This document shows positions 18,304 to 26,638 of a stretch of 64,000 nucleotides of DNA, piece after piece (the first letter of the stretch is position 1; every line of letters starts with the position of its first letter). The notes under the pieces were generated by a model, which saw nothing but the letters and a program-made list of their open reading frames with translations, ran no database searches and was not told the DNA's origin. The position numbers and the translations under genes were made by a program. Source of the DNA: Tateyamaria sp947503385. Its GTDB lineage: Bacteria; Pseudomonadota; Alphaproteobacteria; Rhodobacterales; Rhodobacteraceae. The DNA is taken from the NCBI RefSeq assembly GCF_051195235.1, contig NZ_JBNFZM010000011.1:1-64000 (forward strand). Reading direction: 5' to 3'.

Positions 18304-19017
18304 TCAGCCGGGGGTTGTGAGATCGGCCAGCCGCGACATGTGCCATGCCAGCGCCGCGTTGGAACTGAGAACAGGAAGGCCAAGCGCATCTTGCAGGGGT
18401 TGCAGGATCGGCAACGTTTGCAGATTGGTGCAGGACAGGAACACACCGTCCAGCGGTGTGCGTGCCGCCAGTTCTATCGCTGCGGCGTAGGTCGAGGACG
18501 GAGCAATCCGGGCCACCCGCGCCTCGGTGCTTTCGTCGAACGACGCCATGTCCGGCACCTCGATCCCTGCCGCACGGAAGGCATTGTTGATCGGGGCGGC
18601 CACGTCCGACGTGTAAGGTGAGATCACGCCGACCCGCGTCAGGCCCAGCGACGCAATTTGTGCCAGCGCAGCGGTCAGCGGGTCAGTGACGTGGCGCGTC
18701 GGAATACCCGCCTTGATCTGCGCACGAACGGCATCCGAACCCAGTTGCGCGGTGGCTGAGGTGCAGGCGTAGCCAACGACGTCGAACCCCGCTGCTTTCG
18801 GCAGCAGTTCTGCCGCTGCAGTCAGCCGCGTGCCCATGTCATGGATCGTGCCGGGGTTCAGGTCATCGCCGGACTGGACACGCGATACATGCAGGCGCGC
18901 GGTGCCCGCGGGGATCAGGGTCCGAAAATCCTGCTCGATCGTTTCATCGACCCGCAGCACGATCAGGCCAAGGGCGGGTGTGGTGGGCGTCTGGGTGATG
19001 AAGGGCGGTGTCGTCAC
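18304..19017 (-). CDS. Asp/Glu racemase superfamily protein (maleate isomerase / EutA-like)
   Basis: A 237-residue protein of the maleate isomerase / arylmalonate decarboxylase branch of the Asp/Glu racemases. The two catalytic cysteines are Cys85 in GYACTSATAQLG and Cys196 in FLSCTNLQTLP. The first phosphate/carboxylate-binding region GLIVLRVDETIEQDF is also typical. The GTG start overlaps the stop of the M24 gene (GTGA), making it the third gene of a coupled three-gene operon. EutA of ectoine degradation belongs to the same group, but maleate isomerase or a racemase of another acid is equally possible. Confidence 0.85.
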   Translation of the reverse strand: MTTPPFITQTPTTPALGLIVLRVDETIEQDFRTLIPAGTARLHVSRVQSGDDLNPGTIHDMGTRLTAAAELLPKAAGFDVVGYACTSATAQLGSDAVRAQIKAGIPTRHVTDPLTAALAQIASLGLTRVGVISPYTSDVAAPINNAFRAAGIEVPDMASFDESTEARVARIAPSSTYAAAIELAARTPLDGVFLSCTNLQTLPILQPLQDALGLPVLSSNAALAWHMSRLADLTTPG

Positions 19018-20174
19018 AGCATCATTCCGCCCTGTGGTGCACGGGGGGACAGCAATTCGGCACCAGTATCACGCAGCACGATGTTTTCCTCGTGGACAAG
19101 GATGTGGTCATCGGTGACGTGCGCGCCGGGTTCCAGCGTCAGCACCATACCTGCGCGCAATTCCGTCGTGTCGTGCGGGGTGAAGGATGGCCATTCGGTG
19201 AGGGACGTGCCCAGCCCGTGACCCAGCCGCCCGGCACCCGCCGCAGCGCCATGCCGCTCCAGCCCTTCGACGAGGATGCGGTGAGCGTCGCGGGCTTGCA
19301 TCCCGGGCCGCAACCGGTCCAGCGCGTGTTCGGTTGCCTGCCAAAGCGCGTCTTGTGTCCGTTGCAGCGCCGCCGATGGCTGGCCCACAAAGTAATTGCG
19401 GTCATAGTCGCAGAAATACCCATCACATACCGCACCCGTGTCCAGCATCAGCACATCCCCGCTGCGCAGCGGCGTCGGCGCAGCCGGAGAGATGACATCC
19501 GCATACCCCATCTGTCCTGCGGCTCCTGCAACATAGCTGACCCAATCTGCACCCTCTTCGAGCAGCAGTGACTGAAAGCGGCGGAACACGGTGTCGAGCG
19601 GGGTGCCAGCGCTGGCAATTTCAGGCACCCGGTCAAAGGCGCGCGCAGCAATAGCGCAGGTGTGGCGGATCTTGGCAATCTCGGCTGGGGTTTTGATCTC
19701 GCGGATGCGGTGGACGGCGGCGGTGCCGTCCACGATCCTGCGCGGCGCCAGCGCGGCGCTCAGCCTGTGATAGTCAGCGAGCGGCATCCTCAGATGCGTT
19801 TCCAATGCCATGGGCACGCCGATGTCAGCGTCTTGCGGCAGCAGGGCTTGCAAGGTTTCGGTCAGCAGACTGATCCCATCATCCACAGGATGAGGGGCGT
19901 CCCACGTGCGGATATCGCTGACCCATGTGCGCCCCATCAGCGGTGCACCGATGGACGGGATGACCGCAACCGGTGCGCCGCTGGCGGGAACGATCACGAA
20001 CCAAGGCCGGGCCGGGCTTTCCCAGAACCGTGTGAGGAACCCGGTGACATAGAACACGTCCTGCGGTGTCGTCAGCAGCAGCGCGCCCAGGCTTTGGGCT
20101 CGCATCTGATCCTGTAGACGCTGGGTGCGCGATCTGAATTCCTCCGCCGGAAAGATCAGCGACCGCTCAGCCAT
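19014..20174 (-). CDS. M24-family metal-dependent hydrolase (aminopeptidase P / ectoine-hydrolase-like)
   Basis: A 386-residue two-domain protein: an N-terminal creatinase-like domain (~1-150) and a C-terminal pita-bread domain with a complete dinuclear metal site, Asp245 (LMLDTGAV), Asp256 (FCDYDR), His319 (RLGHGLG), Glu348 (TLEPG) and Glu362 (VHEEN). All five ligands being present argues for an active hydrolase rather than a structural relative. The start at 20174 is preceded by GAAGG at fitting distance and overlaps the upstream lyase gene by 8 bp. Within M24, Xaa-Pro peptidases and the ectoine hydrolase EutD/DoeA share this plan; the context favours a small-molecule amidohydrolase. Confidence 0.85.
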   Translation of the reverse strand: MAERSLIFPAEEFRSRTQRLQDQMRAQSLGALLLTTPQDVFYVTGFLTRFWESPARPWFVIVPASGAPVAVIPSIGAPLMGRTWVSDIRTWDAPHPVDDGISLLTETLQALLPQDADIGVPMALETHLRMPLADYHRLSAALAPRRIVDGTAAVHRIREIKTPAEIAKIRHTCAIAARAFDRVPEIASAGTPLDTVFRRFQSLLLEEGADWVSYVAGAAGQMGYADVISPAAPTPLRSGDVLMLDTGAVCDGYFCDYDRNYFVGQPSAALQRTQDALWQATEHALDRLRPGMQARDAHRILVEGLERHGAAAGAGRLGHGLGTSLTEWPSFTPHDTTELRAGMVLTLEPGAHVTDDHILVHEENIVLRDTGAELLSPRAPQGGMML

Positions 20175-21210
20175 CCTCCGGCCCTTCGCTGAGAAAGGTA
20201 AGCACGCGCGCATCAGACGGCAGGTTCAGTCCGGCGATCAGCGCGGCAAGGCCCGCACCGCCTGACGGTGTGGTCGCCAAACCATGCGCCGCCAATGTCG
20301 CCACGCCTGCGGCTGCTTCATCCTCGGTAATTGTGACGAACCGGTCGGCGTCACGGGACAGGCCCGCAAGTGCAATCAGCGACGGTGTCTTGCAATCGAG
20401 ACGACCCATGGAAGATACGGGTCCGTCTGTTGTGGTCATGGCGCCGACGCGGATGCTTTCGATCAACGCAGGGGCTGCGTCCGGCTCGACCACAATGATC
20501 TGGGGCGCGTCGCCCCAGACATGGCGCGCATGGGCTGCAACCGCAGCCGCAAGGCCGCCAACACCAGCTTGGAGCAGGATATGCGTGGGCGTCGCGGGAA
20601 TCTCGCTGGCCGCTTCGGCGGCCATTTGCGTATAGCCCTCCATGACGCGCAGGGCGGGTTCGGTGTAGCCGTCCCATGAACTGTCTGACAGCAGGCTCCA
20701 GCCGTTGTCGGCAGCGGCGCGTTGCGCGGCCTCCATGCTGGCCTCGTAGGCGTCGCCCTCGCGCACCACCTGCGCGCCGAAACCGGCGAGGCGCAGGGCA
20801 AAAGCCTGTGGCACGGTGTCCGCGATGTAAATGACGGCCCCTGCACCAAAAAGGCGCGCACCGGCTGCGACCGACAGGCCGTGATTGCCTGCGCTGGCGG
20901 TCACGTAAGTGCGCCCCACCAGTCGGCTGTCCCAATCGCCGCTGCCCACCGCTTCGGCCTCTCGGGCGATGACGTGGGCGGCCCCAAGCGCTTTGAAGCT
21001 GCCCAGACCCATACGGGTGCGTTCGTCCTTGATGTGCAGGGTGGCCACGCCGCATAGTTCTGCGATGTCCGGCGCGTCGGTCAGCGGTGTCTGCGCATGT
21101 GCCGGGCAGAGCGCCAAAAGGCGTGCAACACCAGAGGCGTCGGCAATGGGTTGTGTCGCATCGGGCAACAGGCCGGTGCCGCGCCAGAAGTTGTCCAAAG
21201 TCTGTGGCAC
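20167..21210 (-). CDS. PLP-dependent lyase of the diaminopropionate ammonia-lyase group
   Basis: A 347-residue fold-type II PLP enzyme. The cofactor lysine is Lys73 in GLGSFKALGAAHV, preceded by IKDERTRMG, a form seen in diaminopropionate ammonia-lyases rather than threonine dehydratases. The phosphate loop is QAGVGGLAAAVAA and the substrate loop TASAGNHGLSVA is intact. It should eliminate ammonia from a 2,3-diamino or 3-hydroxy amino acid to give a keto acid. The GTG start follows GGAG seven bases upstream. First gene of a three-gene overlapping operon with the M24 hydrolase and the racemase. It is slightly shorter than E. coli YgeX (~400 residues). Confidence 0.83.
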   Translation of the reverse strand: MPQTLDNFWRGTGLLPDATQPIADASGVARLLALCPAHAQTPLTDAPDIAELCGVATLHIKDERTRMGLGSFKALGAAHVIAREAEAVGSGDWDSRLVGRTYVTASAGNHGLSVAAGARLFGAGAVIYIADTVPQAFALRLAGFGAQVVREGDAYEASMEAAQRAAADNGWSLLSDSSWDGYTEPALRVMEGYTQMAAEAASEIPATPTHILLQAGVGGLAAAVAAHARHVWGDAPQIIVVEPDAAPALIESIRVGAMTTTDGPVSSMGRLDCKTPSLIALAGLSRDADRFVTITEDEAAAGVATLAAHGLATTPSGGAGLAALIAGLNLPSDARVLTFLSEGPEDG

Positions 21211-21309
21211 GTGCCTGCTCCGTTTGCCAGATCAATCCGGAGCATTAAGCGCAGATGGCATCACCCGCGCAAGATGCCACCGACGCGACCGCCGGTGGCA
21301 TCAGGAACG

Positions 21310-23472
21310 TCACGCAAAGGCGACGCCGTCATTGATCATCGGCAGTACGCCCACAACGGTGCCCGTTTGCGCAATGGCGTTGGCCAGCGCGGGGGCCGAA
21401 GGCGGTGTGCCGGGCTCTCCGATGCCGGTGGGCGGTTCGGCAGAGGGAACGATATGCGTCTCAATCGCGCCGATATCGCGCATTCGCAACGGTTCGTAGT
21501 CGGGGAAGTTGTATTGGTCCACAACCCCACCGGTCAGCGTGATTTCGTCCCGCATCACGTGGCCGATGCCATAGCCGACGCCGCCTTCGATCTGGGCCTT
21601 GATCACGTCCGGGTTTACGGCAATGCCGCAATCAACCGCGCAGGTGACTTTTTCGATCTGTACACCGTCATTTGCATTGCCCGAGATTTCGACCACCTCG
21701 GCCACGTAGCTGCCAAAGCTCTTGTGCACGGCAATGCCCTGCACGCGCCCCGTAGGTGCGTTGCCCCAGTTGCCCTTTTCAGCCGCCAGTTCAAGAACGG
21801 CGGCCTTGCGGCGTGCATCCGCGCTGTCGCCCAGATGGGCAAGGCGGAATTCGACCGGATCGCGCCCCGCTGCCCGAGCGGCCATGTCCATCATGACCTC
21901 CATCGCGTAGGCCGTATGTGTGTGTCCAACAGACCGCCACCAAAGCGTACTGGTCGCTTTCTTGGTGTCTGTCAGACCGACGTGAAAGCCGGGGATGGTG
22001 TAGGGCGTGTCGGCGACACCTTCGACGGAGGAATGATCTACACCGTCGTGCACCGCGAAGCTTTCGAATGCGGTCCCTTTCATAATCGACTGACCCGCAA
22101 TGCGGTGATCCCACGCGACAATCTCGCCAGCATCGGACAGACCCACGCGCACCTTGTGACCAAAGGCCGGGCGGTAGTAGCCGCCGCGCATATCGTCCTC
22201 GCGGCTCCAGACCAGTTTGACGGGCCGCGTGCGGTCGGTGATGACAAAGGCCAGCCCGGCCTCGACCTGATAGTCCGCTGTGGGGGTCGCGCGGCGGCCA
22301 AAGGATCCACCGGCGAGCATCGTGTTGATGCGTACCTTGTCCATCGGCAGTTCAAAGATCTGCGACAGCGCCATATGCGGCCCGGTGGGCATCTGAGCGC
22401 CGTCATGCAGCGTGATGCCCCCATCGTCATTGGCCTCGATGGTGCAGTTCAGCGGCTCCATTGCGGCGTGGGCGAGGAGGGGAAAGTAAAACGTCTTTTC
22501 CACCACTTGCGCCGCCTGATCTATCGGGCCGGGTTCGTTTTTCAGAACATTGAACTCGGCCTCTCCGTTGAGCGCGGCCATGATCTCTTCTTTGATCTGG
22601 CTGCTGTCACGGGATTCGGCGTTGGACATGTCCCATTCGACGGTCAGCGCTTCGCGGGCCTGTATCGCGGCCCACGTGTTTTCGGCATATACCGCGACCG
22701 CGCCATTGCCCGGCAGGGTGGCCGCGCGGATGAACCCTTTGATCGTCTTGGCGTCCGTGTCGTCAAAGCTGGACACCAGACCGCCGGTCTGCGGTGGACG
22801 GGCCAGCATGGCGATCATCTGGTTGGGCAAATGCACGTCCATGGCGTACATCGCCTCTCCGTTGCCCTTGATCCGGCTGTCGAGACGGCGGATGTCGGGA
22901 TTGCCGATCAGCCGCCATTGGTCGGGCGTTTTCAAGATGGGTTCGACCGGCGCTTCCAGCGTTGCGGCTGCGGCCACGAACTGACCAAGCGGGACAGGAT
23001 CGCCCGCGCCAGTGACCATGCCGTCCACGATGTCGAGGTCGGTGGCTTTCGCGCCCGTTGCGCTGGCGGCGGCCTCAAGGATCATCGCCCGCGCCGTGGC
23101 ACCTGCCGTGCGGTACTGCATGAACGAATTGGCCATGGCGGTCGACCCGCCTGTGCCTTGGATCTGGCCAAAAGCGAGGTTGGCATAAAGCTCGGGATTG
23201 GAGGGCGCGAATTCGTAGTCGATCTGGTCCATTGTCACGCCGATTTCTTCGGCGATGAGCGTGGAGAGACCCGTTGCAGGCCCCTGACCCTTTTCAAAGT
23301 GTTTGATGATCGCGATCACGCGACCGTCTGCCCCGACTTTGACAAACGGATTGATCTGGGCGGCATCGCCGCCTGCGGCCACTGCACCCTGCGGGTTCAG
23401 ACCCACCACCAACACGGCACCGGCTGCGGCGGCACCTTTGAGGAATCCACGACGGGATGTGTTCACGGTCAT
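21310..23472 (-). CDS. iorB: Isoquinoline 1-oxidoreductase-type molybdopterin subunit
   Basis: A 720-residue large subunit of a xanthine-dehydrogenase-family molybdenum hydroxylase. A twin-arginine signal (SRRGFLKGAAAAG) shows export of the folded enzyme to the periplasm. Molybdopterin-binding segments GGSFGRRATP and GQGPATGLSTL are recognisable and the catalytic glutamate lies in GIGEPGTPP near the C-terminus. It hydroxylates N-heteroaromatics or oxidises aldehydes, passing electrons to the 2Fe-2S subunit encoded 3 bp upstream. Substrate is unknown. There is no adjacent cytochrome c subunit or MocA/XdhC-type maturation gene, both often found with this family. Confidence 0.92.
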   Translation of the reverse strand: MTVNTSRRGFLKGAAAAGAVLVVGLNPQGAVAAGGDAAQINPFVKVGADGRVIAIIKHFEKGQGPATGLSTLIAEEIGVTMDQIDYEFAPSNPELYANLAFGQIQGTGGSTAMANSFMQYRTAGATARAMILEAAASATGAKATDLDIVDGMVTGAGDPVPLGQFVAAAATLEAPVEPILKTPDQWRLIGNPDIRRLDSRIKGNGEAMYAMDVHLPNQMIAMLARPPQTGGLVSSFDDTDAKTIKGFIRAATLPGNGAVAVYAENTWAAIQAREALTVEWDMSNAESRDSSQIKEEIMAALNGEAEFNVLKNEPGPIDQAAQVVEKTFYFPLLAHAAMEPLNCTIEANDDGGITLHDGAQMPTGPHMALSQIFELPMDKVRINTMLAGGSFGRRATPTADYQVEAGLAFVITDRTRPVKLVWSREDDMRGGYYRPAFGHKVRVGLSDAGEIVAWDHRIAGQSIMKGTAFESFAVHDGVDHSSVEGVADTPYTIPGFHVGLTDTKKATSTLWWRSVGHTHTAYAMEVMMDMAARAAGRDPVEFRLAHLGDSADARRKAAVLELAAEKGNWGNAPTGRVQGIAVHKSFGSYVAEVVEISGNANDGVQIEKVTCAVDCGIAVNPDVIKAQIEGGVGYGIGHVMRDEITLTGGVVDQYNFPDYEPLRMRDIGAIETHIVPSAEPPTGIGEPGTPPSAPALANAIAQTGTVVGVLPMINDGVAFA

Positions 23473-23475
23473 GGC

Positions 23476-23940
23476 TCAGCCCTCCAGAATTTCAGATGCG
23501 CGCTGGATGCCCGCACGGATACGTTGATAGGTGGCACAGCGGCAGGCATTGCCGTCCATGTAGTCATGGATGTCCTCGACGGATGGCTTGGGGTTTTCCG
23601 TCAGCAGCCCCACGGCGGACATGACCTGCCCGGACTGGCAATAGCCGCATTGCACCACATCCAACTCTTCCCACGCCTGCTGGATCGCGGCACCCTCGCG
23701 GGTCGCGCCGATGGCTTCGATCGTAGTGATTTCTGCGCCTTCGACATCTTCGATATAGGTCTGGCAGGAGCGGGTGGGAAAGCCGTCCACGTGGACCGTA
23801 CAGGCCCCGCAAGACGCGACACCGCAACCAAATTTGGTGCCTGTCATCTTTAATTCGTCGCGGATCACCCAAAGAAGGGGCGTCCCCGGTTCTGCATCCA
23901 CGTCGTGATCGACGCCGTTCAACTTCAGTTTAAGGCTCAT
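23476..23940 (-). CDS. iorA: Isoquinoline 1-oxidoreductase-type 2Fe-2S subunit
   Basis: A 154-residue two-cluster iron-sulfur protein. Cys39, 44, 47 and 59 (GCGVASCGACTVHVDG) form the plant-ferredoxin-type cluster; Cys98, 101, 133 and 135 (QCGYCQSG and ACRCATYQR) form the second. It relays electrons from the molybdenum site of the adjacent large subunit. It has no signal of its own and should ride out of the cell with the Tat-bearing partner. First gene of the leftward unit, opposite a TetR gene across 128 bp that hold two matching palindromes. Confidence 0.94.
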   Translation of the reverse strand: MSLKLKLNGVDHDVDAEPGTPLLWVIRDELKMTGTKFGCGVASCGACTVHVDGFPTRSCQTYIEDVEGAEITTIEAIGATREGAAIQQAWEELDVVQCGYCQSGQVMSAVGLLTENPKPSVEDIHDYMDGNACRCATYQRIRAGIQRASEILEG

Positions 23941-23976
23941 GGCTAAACTCCTGCGGGAATCGGGCTTGGGAAATGG

Positions 23977-23994
23977 GTAAACTCGTGAGTTTAC
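23977..23994. promoter_or_regulatory. Palindromic operator 1 between iorA and the TetR gene
   Basis: GTAAACTCGTGAGTTTAC: an 8-bp perfect inverted repeat with a 2-bp spacer, 37 bp upstream of iorA. The second copy at 24017-24034 matches it at 14 of 18 positions, 40 bp away (about four helical turns). A TetR-family dimer is the likely ligand. Confidence 0.75.
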
Positions 23995-24016
23995 GCTACG
24001 CAGAGATTTGACAAGA

Positions 24017-24034
24017 GTAAACCCTTGCGTTTAC
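24017..24034. promoter_or_regulatory. Palindromic operator 2 between iorA and the TetR gene
   Basis: GTAAACCCTTGCGTTTAC, with 6-bp perfect outer arms, 35 bp before the TetR start. A TTGACA at 24008-24013 just upstream could be the -35 element of the TetR promoter, in which case this operator would overlap its spacer. Confidence 0.75.
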
Positions 24035-24068
24035 CCCTCGTGCCGGAACCTAGGGCCGGTACGGATTT

Positions 24069-24671
24069 ATGGAAGAGCGCGCAGCCGCCAATCAGGAAAA
24101 GCGGGAACAGATTTACGCCGCAGCGGTGGCCGAATTTCAGGAGCGCGGGTTCCGTGAGGCGCGGATGGACTGCATATCGGCCCGCGCCGGAGCGTCCAAG
24201 CGGACGGTCTACAAGTATTTTGAAAGCAAGGAAAAACTGTTCCAGGAACTGATACGCCGTCACTGGGCACGTTTTGCGGCGACACTGGACGTAACCTATC
24301 AGCCGGACCGAGACATCCGGGATCAACTGACAGCAGTGGGGCGGGCCGAAGGCGCGCTTTTGACATCGCCCGAGGTTATGGCGACCACGCGGCTGGTGAT
24401 GAGCGAACTGTTGCGCAGCCCCGAACTGGTCGAGGAAAATCAGGAAAAGACGGATTTTCAGGCCGCCCTCGCGCGGATGATCCAAGACGCAGATGCGGAT
24501 GGGCAATTGCGTGTCGAGAACCCGCAGCAAGCGGCAGAAGAGTTTATCGCACTGATCAAGGGTAAGGCCTTTTGGCCGGTGATCTTTGGCGCGCCGGTGG
24601 TCAGCCCGGACGAGATGACCGAGATCGTGGAAAGCAGCGTCGAGATGATCATGCGTCGCTATGGCACTTGA
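24069..24671 (+). CDS. TetR/AcrR-family regulator
   Basis: A 200-residue TetR-type repressor. The N-terminal DNA-binding domain (~12-60) has FQERGFREARMDCISARAGASKRTVYKYFESKEKLFQ in pieces typical of the family, notably GASKRTVYKYF as the recognition helix. The C-terminal half resembles TetR_C of AefR-like regulators (ALLTSPEVMATTRLV). It is divergent from iorAB and probably controls both itself and iorAB through the twin 18-bp palindromes. It abuts the convergent DUF5666 gene with no spare bases. Confidence 0.88.
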   Translation: MEERAAANQEKREQIYAAAVAEFQERGFREARMDCISARAGASKRTVYKYFESKEKLFQELIRRHWARFAATLDVTYQPDRDIRDQLTAVGRAEGALLTSPEVMATTRLVMSELLRSPELVEENQEKTDFQAALARMIQDADADGQLRVENPQQAAEEFIALIKGKAFWPVIFGAPVVSPDEMTEIVESSVEMIMRRYGT

Positions 24672-25643
24672 TCAGCGGATGCCAATCCGTTGCGCACTGT
24701 CGCCGCTCAGTGCGGTCGCATAAGACCCACCGTCGGCAGGGCGCAACAGGGTGCGGCGCCCGCTGACGGCTTCGGGCAATGCCACAGCGCGCCGCGCAGC
24801 GAAAAGCCCGTCATAGCGGCCAAAGAACACCGCCCGCGTCTGCGCCAGCGGGGCGAGGTCCAGTTGCCGGGCAAAGCTGTGGCCAAGGCCAGCGATCCGG
24901 TAGCCGGGCGCGGTGTCGATGGGCTCAAGATACCCTTCGACGGAAAGTTGGTTCAGCGATGTGCCGGGCCGGAACCGGCCCATTTGCAGGGTGCGTCCAA
25001 TCAGGCTGGTGCCATTGTAAGACCCGGAGAGCGACGCATATTGCCCGGCAATCAGCACGCCGCCCTGTGGTGGTTGCACAAGTGTTTCGCCGATGCGCCA
25101 GCCGGTGGTGGGACTGCCGGTTACGGTGCCCGATACGCTGTCGGGTTGCTCTGGTGCAGGTCGGATCAGGCTCGTGCGCAGGGTGCCACCCGCCTGCCAC
25201 ACGCCGCTGGCGGCGACGCGGCGCCCGATGAGCGTGCCGCCCACTGCACCCGGTTCCATGACCACCGGCGTGCCGTTCAAAGACAGCGCGCCGCGCGATC
25301 TGCGCAAGACGCCGATCAACGGGTCCTCGACCTCAATGCGCAGGGCTTCCAAGCGGTCGCGCCGTGCGCGCGCGACAATGGTCATGGCGCGTCCCGGGAT
25401 CAGGGCGCCTGTCCCGCCAATGCCGCCATTGTCAACAATCCGTACCGTATCCGGCACCTCGACCCGCAATCCGTTGATCAGAACGCTGCCTGCCCCGACC
25501 ATGATGCCCACGATGCCTGTTCCGCCAATGCCCCCCTCAAACGGGTCCTCTGCCAACGCGCCGGTCTGTATGGCAGGCGCACAGCCTGCCATCGTCGCAG
25601 CGCCCAAAAGGGCAAGGGCTTGGCGTCGGTCGTATGTGGTCAC
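24672..25643 (-). CDS. DUF5666-type lipoprotein
   Basis: A 323-residue exported protein. The N-terminus combines a twin-arginine-like RRQALALLGAA with a lipobox ending at Cys21 (TMAGC), suggesting a lipid-anchored periplasmic protein. The body repeats small beta-rich modules; GGIGGTG occurs twice (around residues 37 and 73) and repeated stretches of the form ..G.V..GTLRT.. and ..SGTVTGS.. follow, as in DUF5666 domains. Function unknown. The GTG start overlaps the stop of the DUF6502 gene (GTGA), so the two form one coupled operon. Confidence 0.75.
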   Translation of the reverse strand: MTTYDRRQALALLGAATMAGCAPAIQTGALAEDPFEGGIGGTGIVGIMVGAGSVLINGLRVEVPDTVRIVDNGGIGGTGALIPGRAMTIVARARRDRLEALRIEVEDPLIGVLRRSRGALSLNGTPVVMEPGAVGGTLIGRRVAASGVWQAGGTLRTSLIRPAPEQPDSVSGTVTGSPTTGWRIGETLVQPPQGGVLIAGQYASLSGSYNGTSLIGRTLQMGRFRPGTSLNQLSVEGYLEPIDTAPGYRIAGLGHSFARQLDLAPLAQTRAVFFGRYDGLFAARRAVALPEAVSGRRTLLRPADGGSYATALSGDSAQRIGIR

Positions 25644-26494
25644 GGGGTGTCAGATCCTTCGTCATCTGAATGGGGCGGTGTATCGGCGGCCTCGCGGTAA
25701 AAATATACACCCATCCGGTAGCGTTGGCGTGGCCCGTCACTGCTGTCCTGTTCCCGCCGCAGGTCGCTGGATTGCTGGCTGAGCGCTTCGAGAAGCGCCT
25801 GGCTCTCGCGCCGTGCGGTGGCTTCGATCTGGTCGACCGAGGCAGCGGTCATCTGGTTGTAAAAGACGGCACGTTCGAAAAAGGGCGGCGCGTCAGCCAA
25901 CAGGTTTTCGGATGCAGCCGCCAGATGGTCCCCGACATTCGCGGCAAAAAATGCCTCGCGGTCGGCGGTGTTGCCTGTGCCCACCACGGCTTCGGCCCGC
26001 AATTCCAGCGTCCCGTTGGCAGTGTCGGACACAAGGCCCGCGCGGGTCAGTTCATCCAGCACCGTCCGCGGGCGCACGTCTTTGCTGACCGTGCGCACCA
26101 ATGCGTCAAAGCCGTCCTCGGATCGGGGCAGGGCGCGCGGCGCGCCGGTCGCATCAAGAAAATCAGGGTTGGTCATCCACTGCCCGATGACGGTGGCGAG
26201 CAGGGCACTTTTGCGTCGCGCCTCGCCCGCGCCATCATCCGTCTCGGAGCGGATCGTGCGGATGTCCTTGCGGTGTACACCGGTCAACATGGCGATACGG
26301 CTGTCTGTCAGCGGCTTGTCATCGAGGGCGAAATGCGTCTCCGCCACTTCGACATAGACCCGCTTGAGCAAGCTATAAACCACGGGCGCCGTCAGTCCGC
26401 GCGCAATCATCGTACGGACCAGCGGGCGCAGTAAGCCCCTGAGAACACGCAAAAATGCGCCTGATCCGCCTGTTTGATTGCCTGAATCCATCAC
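25640..26494 (-). CDS. DUF6502 family protein
   Basis: A 284-residue soluble protein. Residues ~15-110 resemble the DUF6502 helical domain with a possible helix-turn-helix around DSRIAMLTGVHRKDIRTI. The C-terminal third is rich in Gln/Arg/Glu, consistent with a long helix. Family members are usually found next to DUF5666 lipoproteins, as here; the role is unknown, though the HTH-like segment makes DNA binding conceivable. It heads a two-gene leftward operon opposite the fasciclin gene. A 17-bp inverted repeat lies 16 bp upstream of its start. Confidence 0.7.
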   Translation of the reverse strand: MMDSGNQTGGSGAFLRVLRGLLRPLVRTMIARGLTAPVVYSLLKRVYVEVAETHFALDDKPLTDSRIAMLTGVHRKDIRTIRSETDDGAGEARRKSALLATVIGQWMTNPDFLDATGAPRALPRSEDGFDALVRTVSKDVRPRTVLDELTRAGLVSDTANGTLELRAEAVVGTGNTADREAFFAANVGDHLAAASENLLADAPPFFERAVFYNQMTAASVDQIEATARRESQALLEALSQQSSDLRREQDSSDGPRQRYRMGVYFYREAADTPPHSDDEGSDTP

Positions 26495-26509
26495 TCAAAC
26501 CTACAGGGC

Positions 26510-26526
26510 GTGGAAATTTTTTCCAC
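26510..26526. promoter_or_regulatory. Inverted repeat near the DUF6502 start
   Basis: GTGGAAATTTTTTCCAC: 7-bp perfect arms around three T residues. A similar 17-bp palindrome lies exactly 60 bp to the right. Both share the outer form GTGG(A/G)..CCAC, so they look like two sites for one regulator acting on the divergent promoters. Confidence 0.6.
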
Positions 26527-26569
26527 ATCAATCCTTGATTTCCGCCACAGATGCGACAGTTCGCCACTC

Positions 26570-26586
26570 GTGGGAAATAATCCCAC
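26570..26586. promoter_or_regulatory. Inverted repeat near the fasciclin gene promoter
   Basis: GTGGGAAATAATCCCAC: 6-bp perfect arms with a 5-base centre, 53 bp before the fasciclin start. Partner of the repeat at 26510-26526. Confidence 0.6.
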
Positions 26587-26638
26587 TTCAATGTGATTGT
26601 GGGGGCCGCCCGGCACACCCGAAGAAGGAGAAGACACC

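Noticed and set aside
21097..23853. A 918-codon open frame on the plus strand
   Set aside because: It lies antisense to the PLP lyase gene, iorB and iorA, which have clear family motifs. Its translation is rich in Arg, His and Gly with no domain, typical of mirror frames in GC-rich coding DNA.
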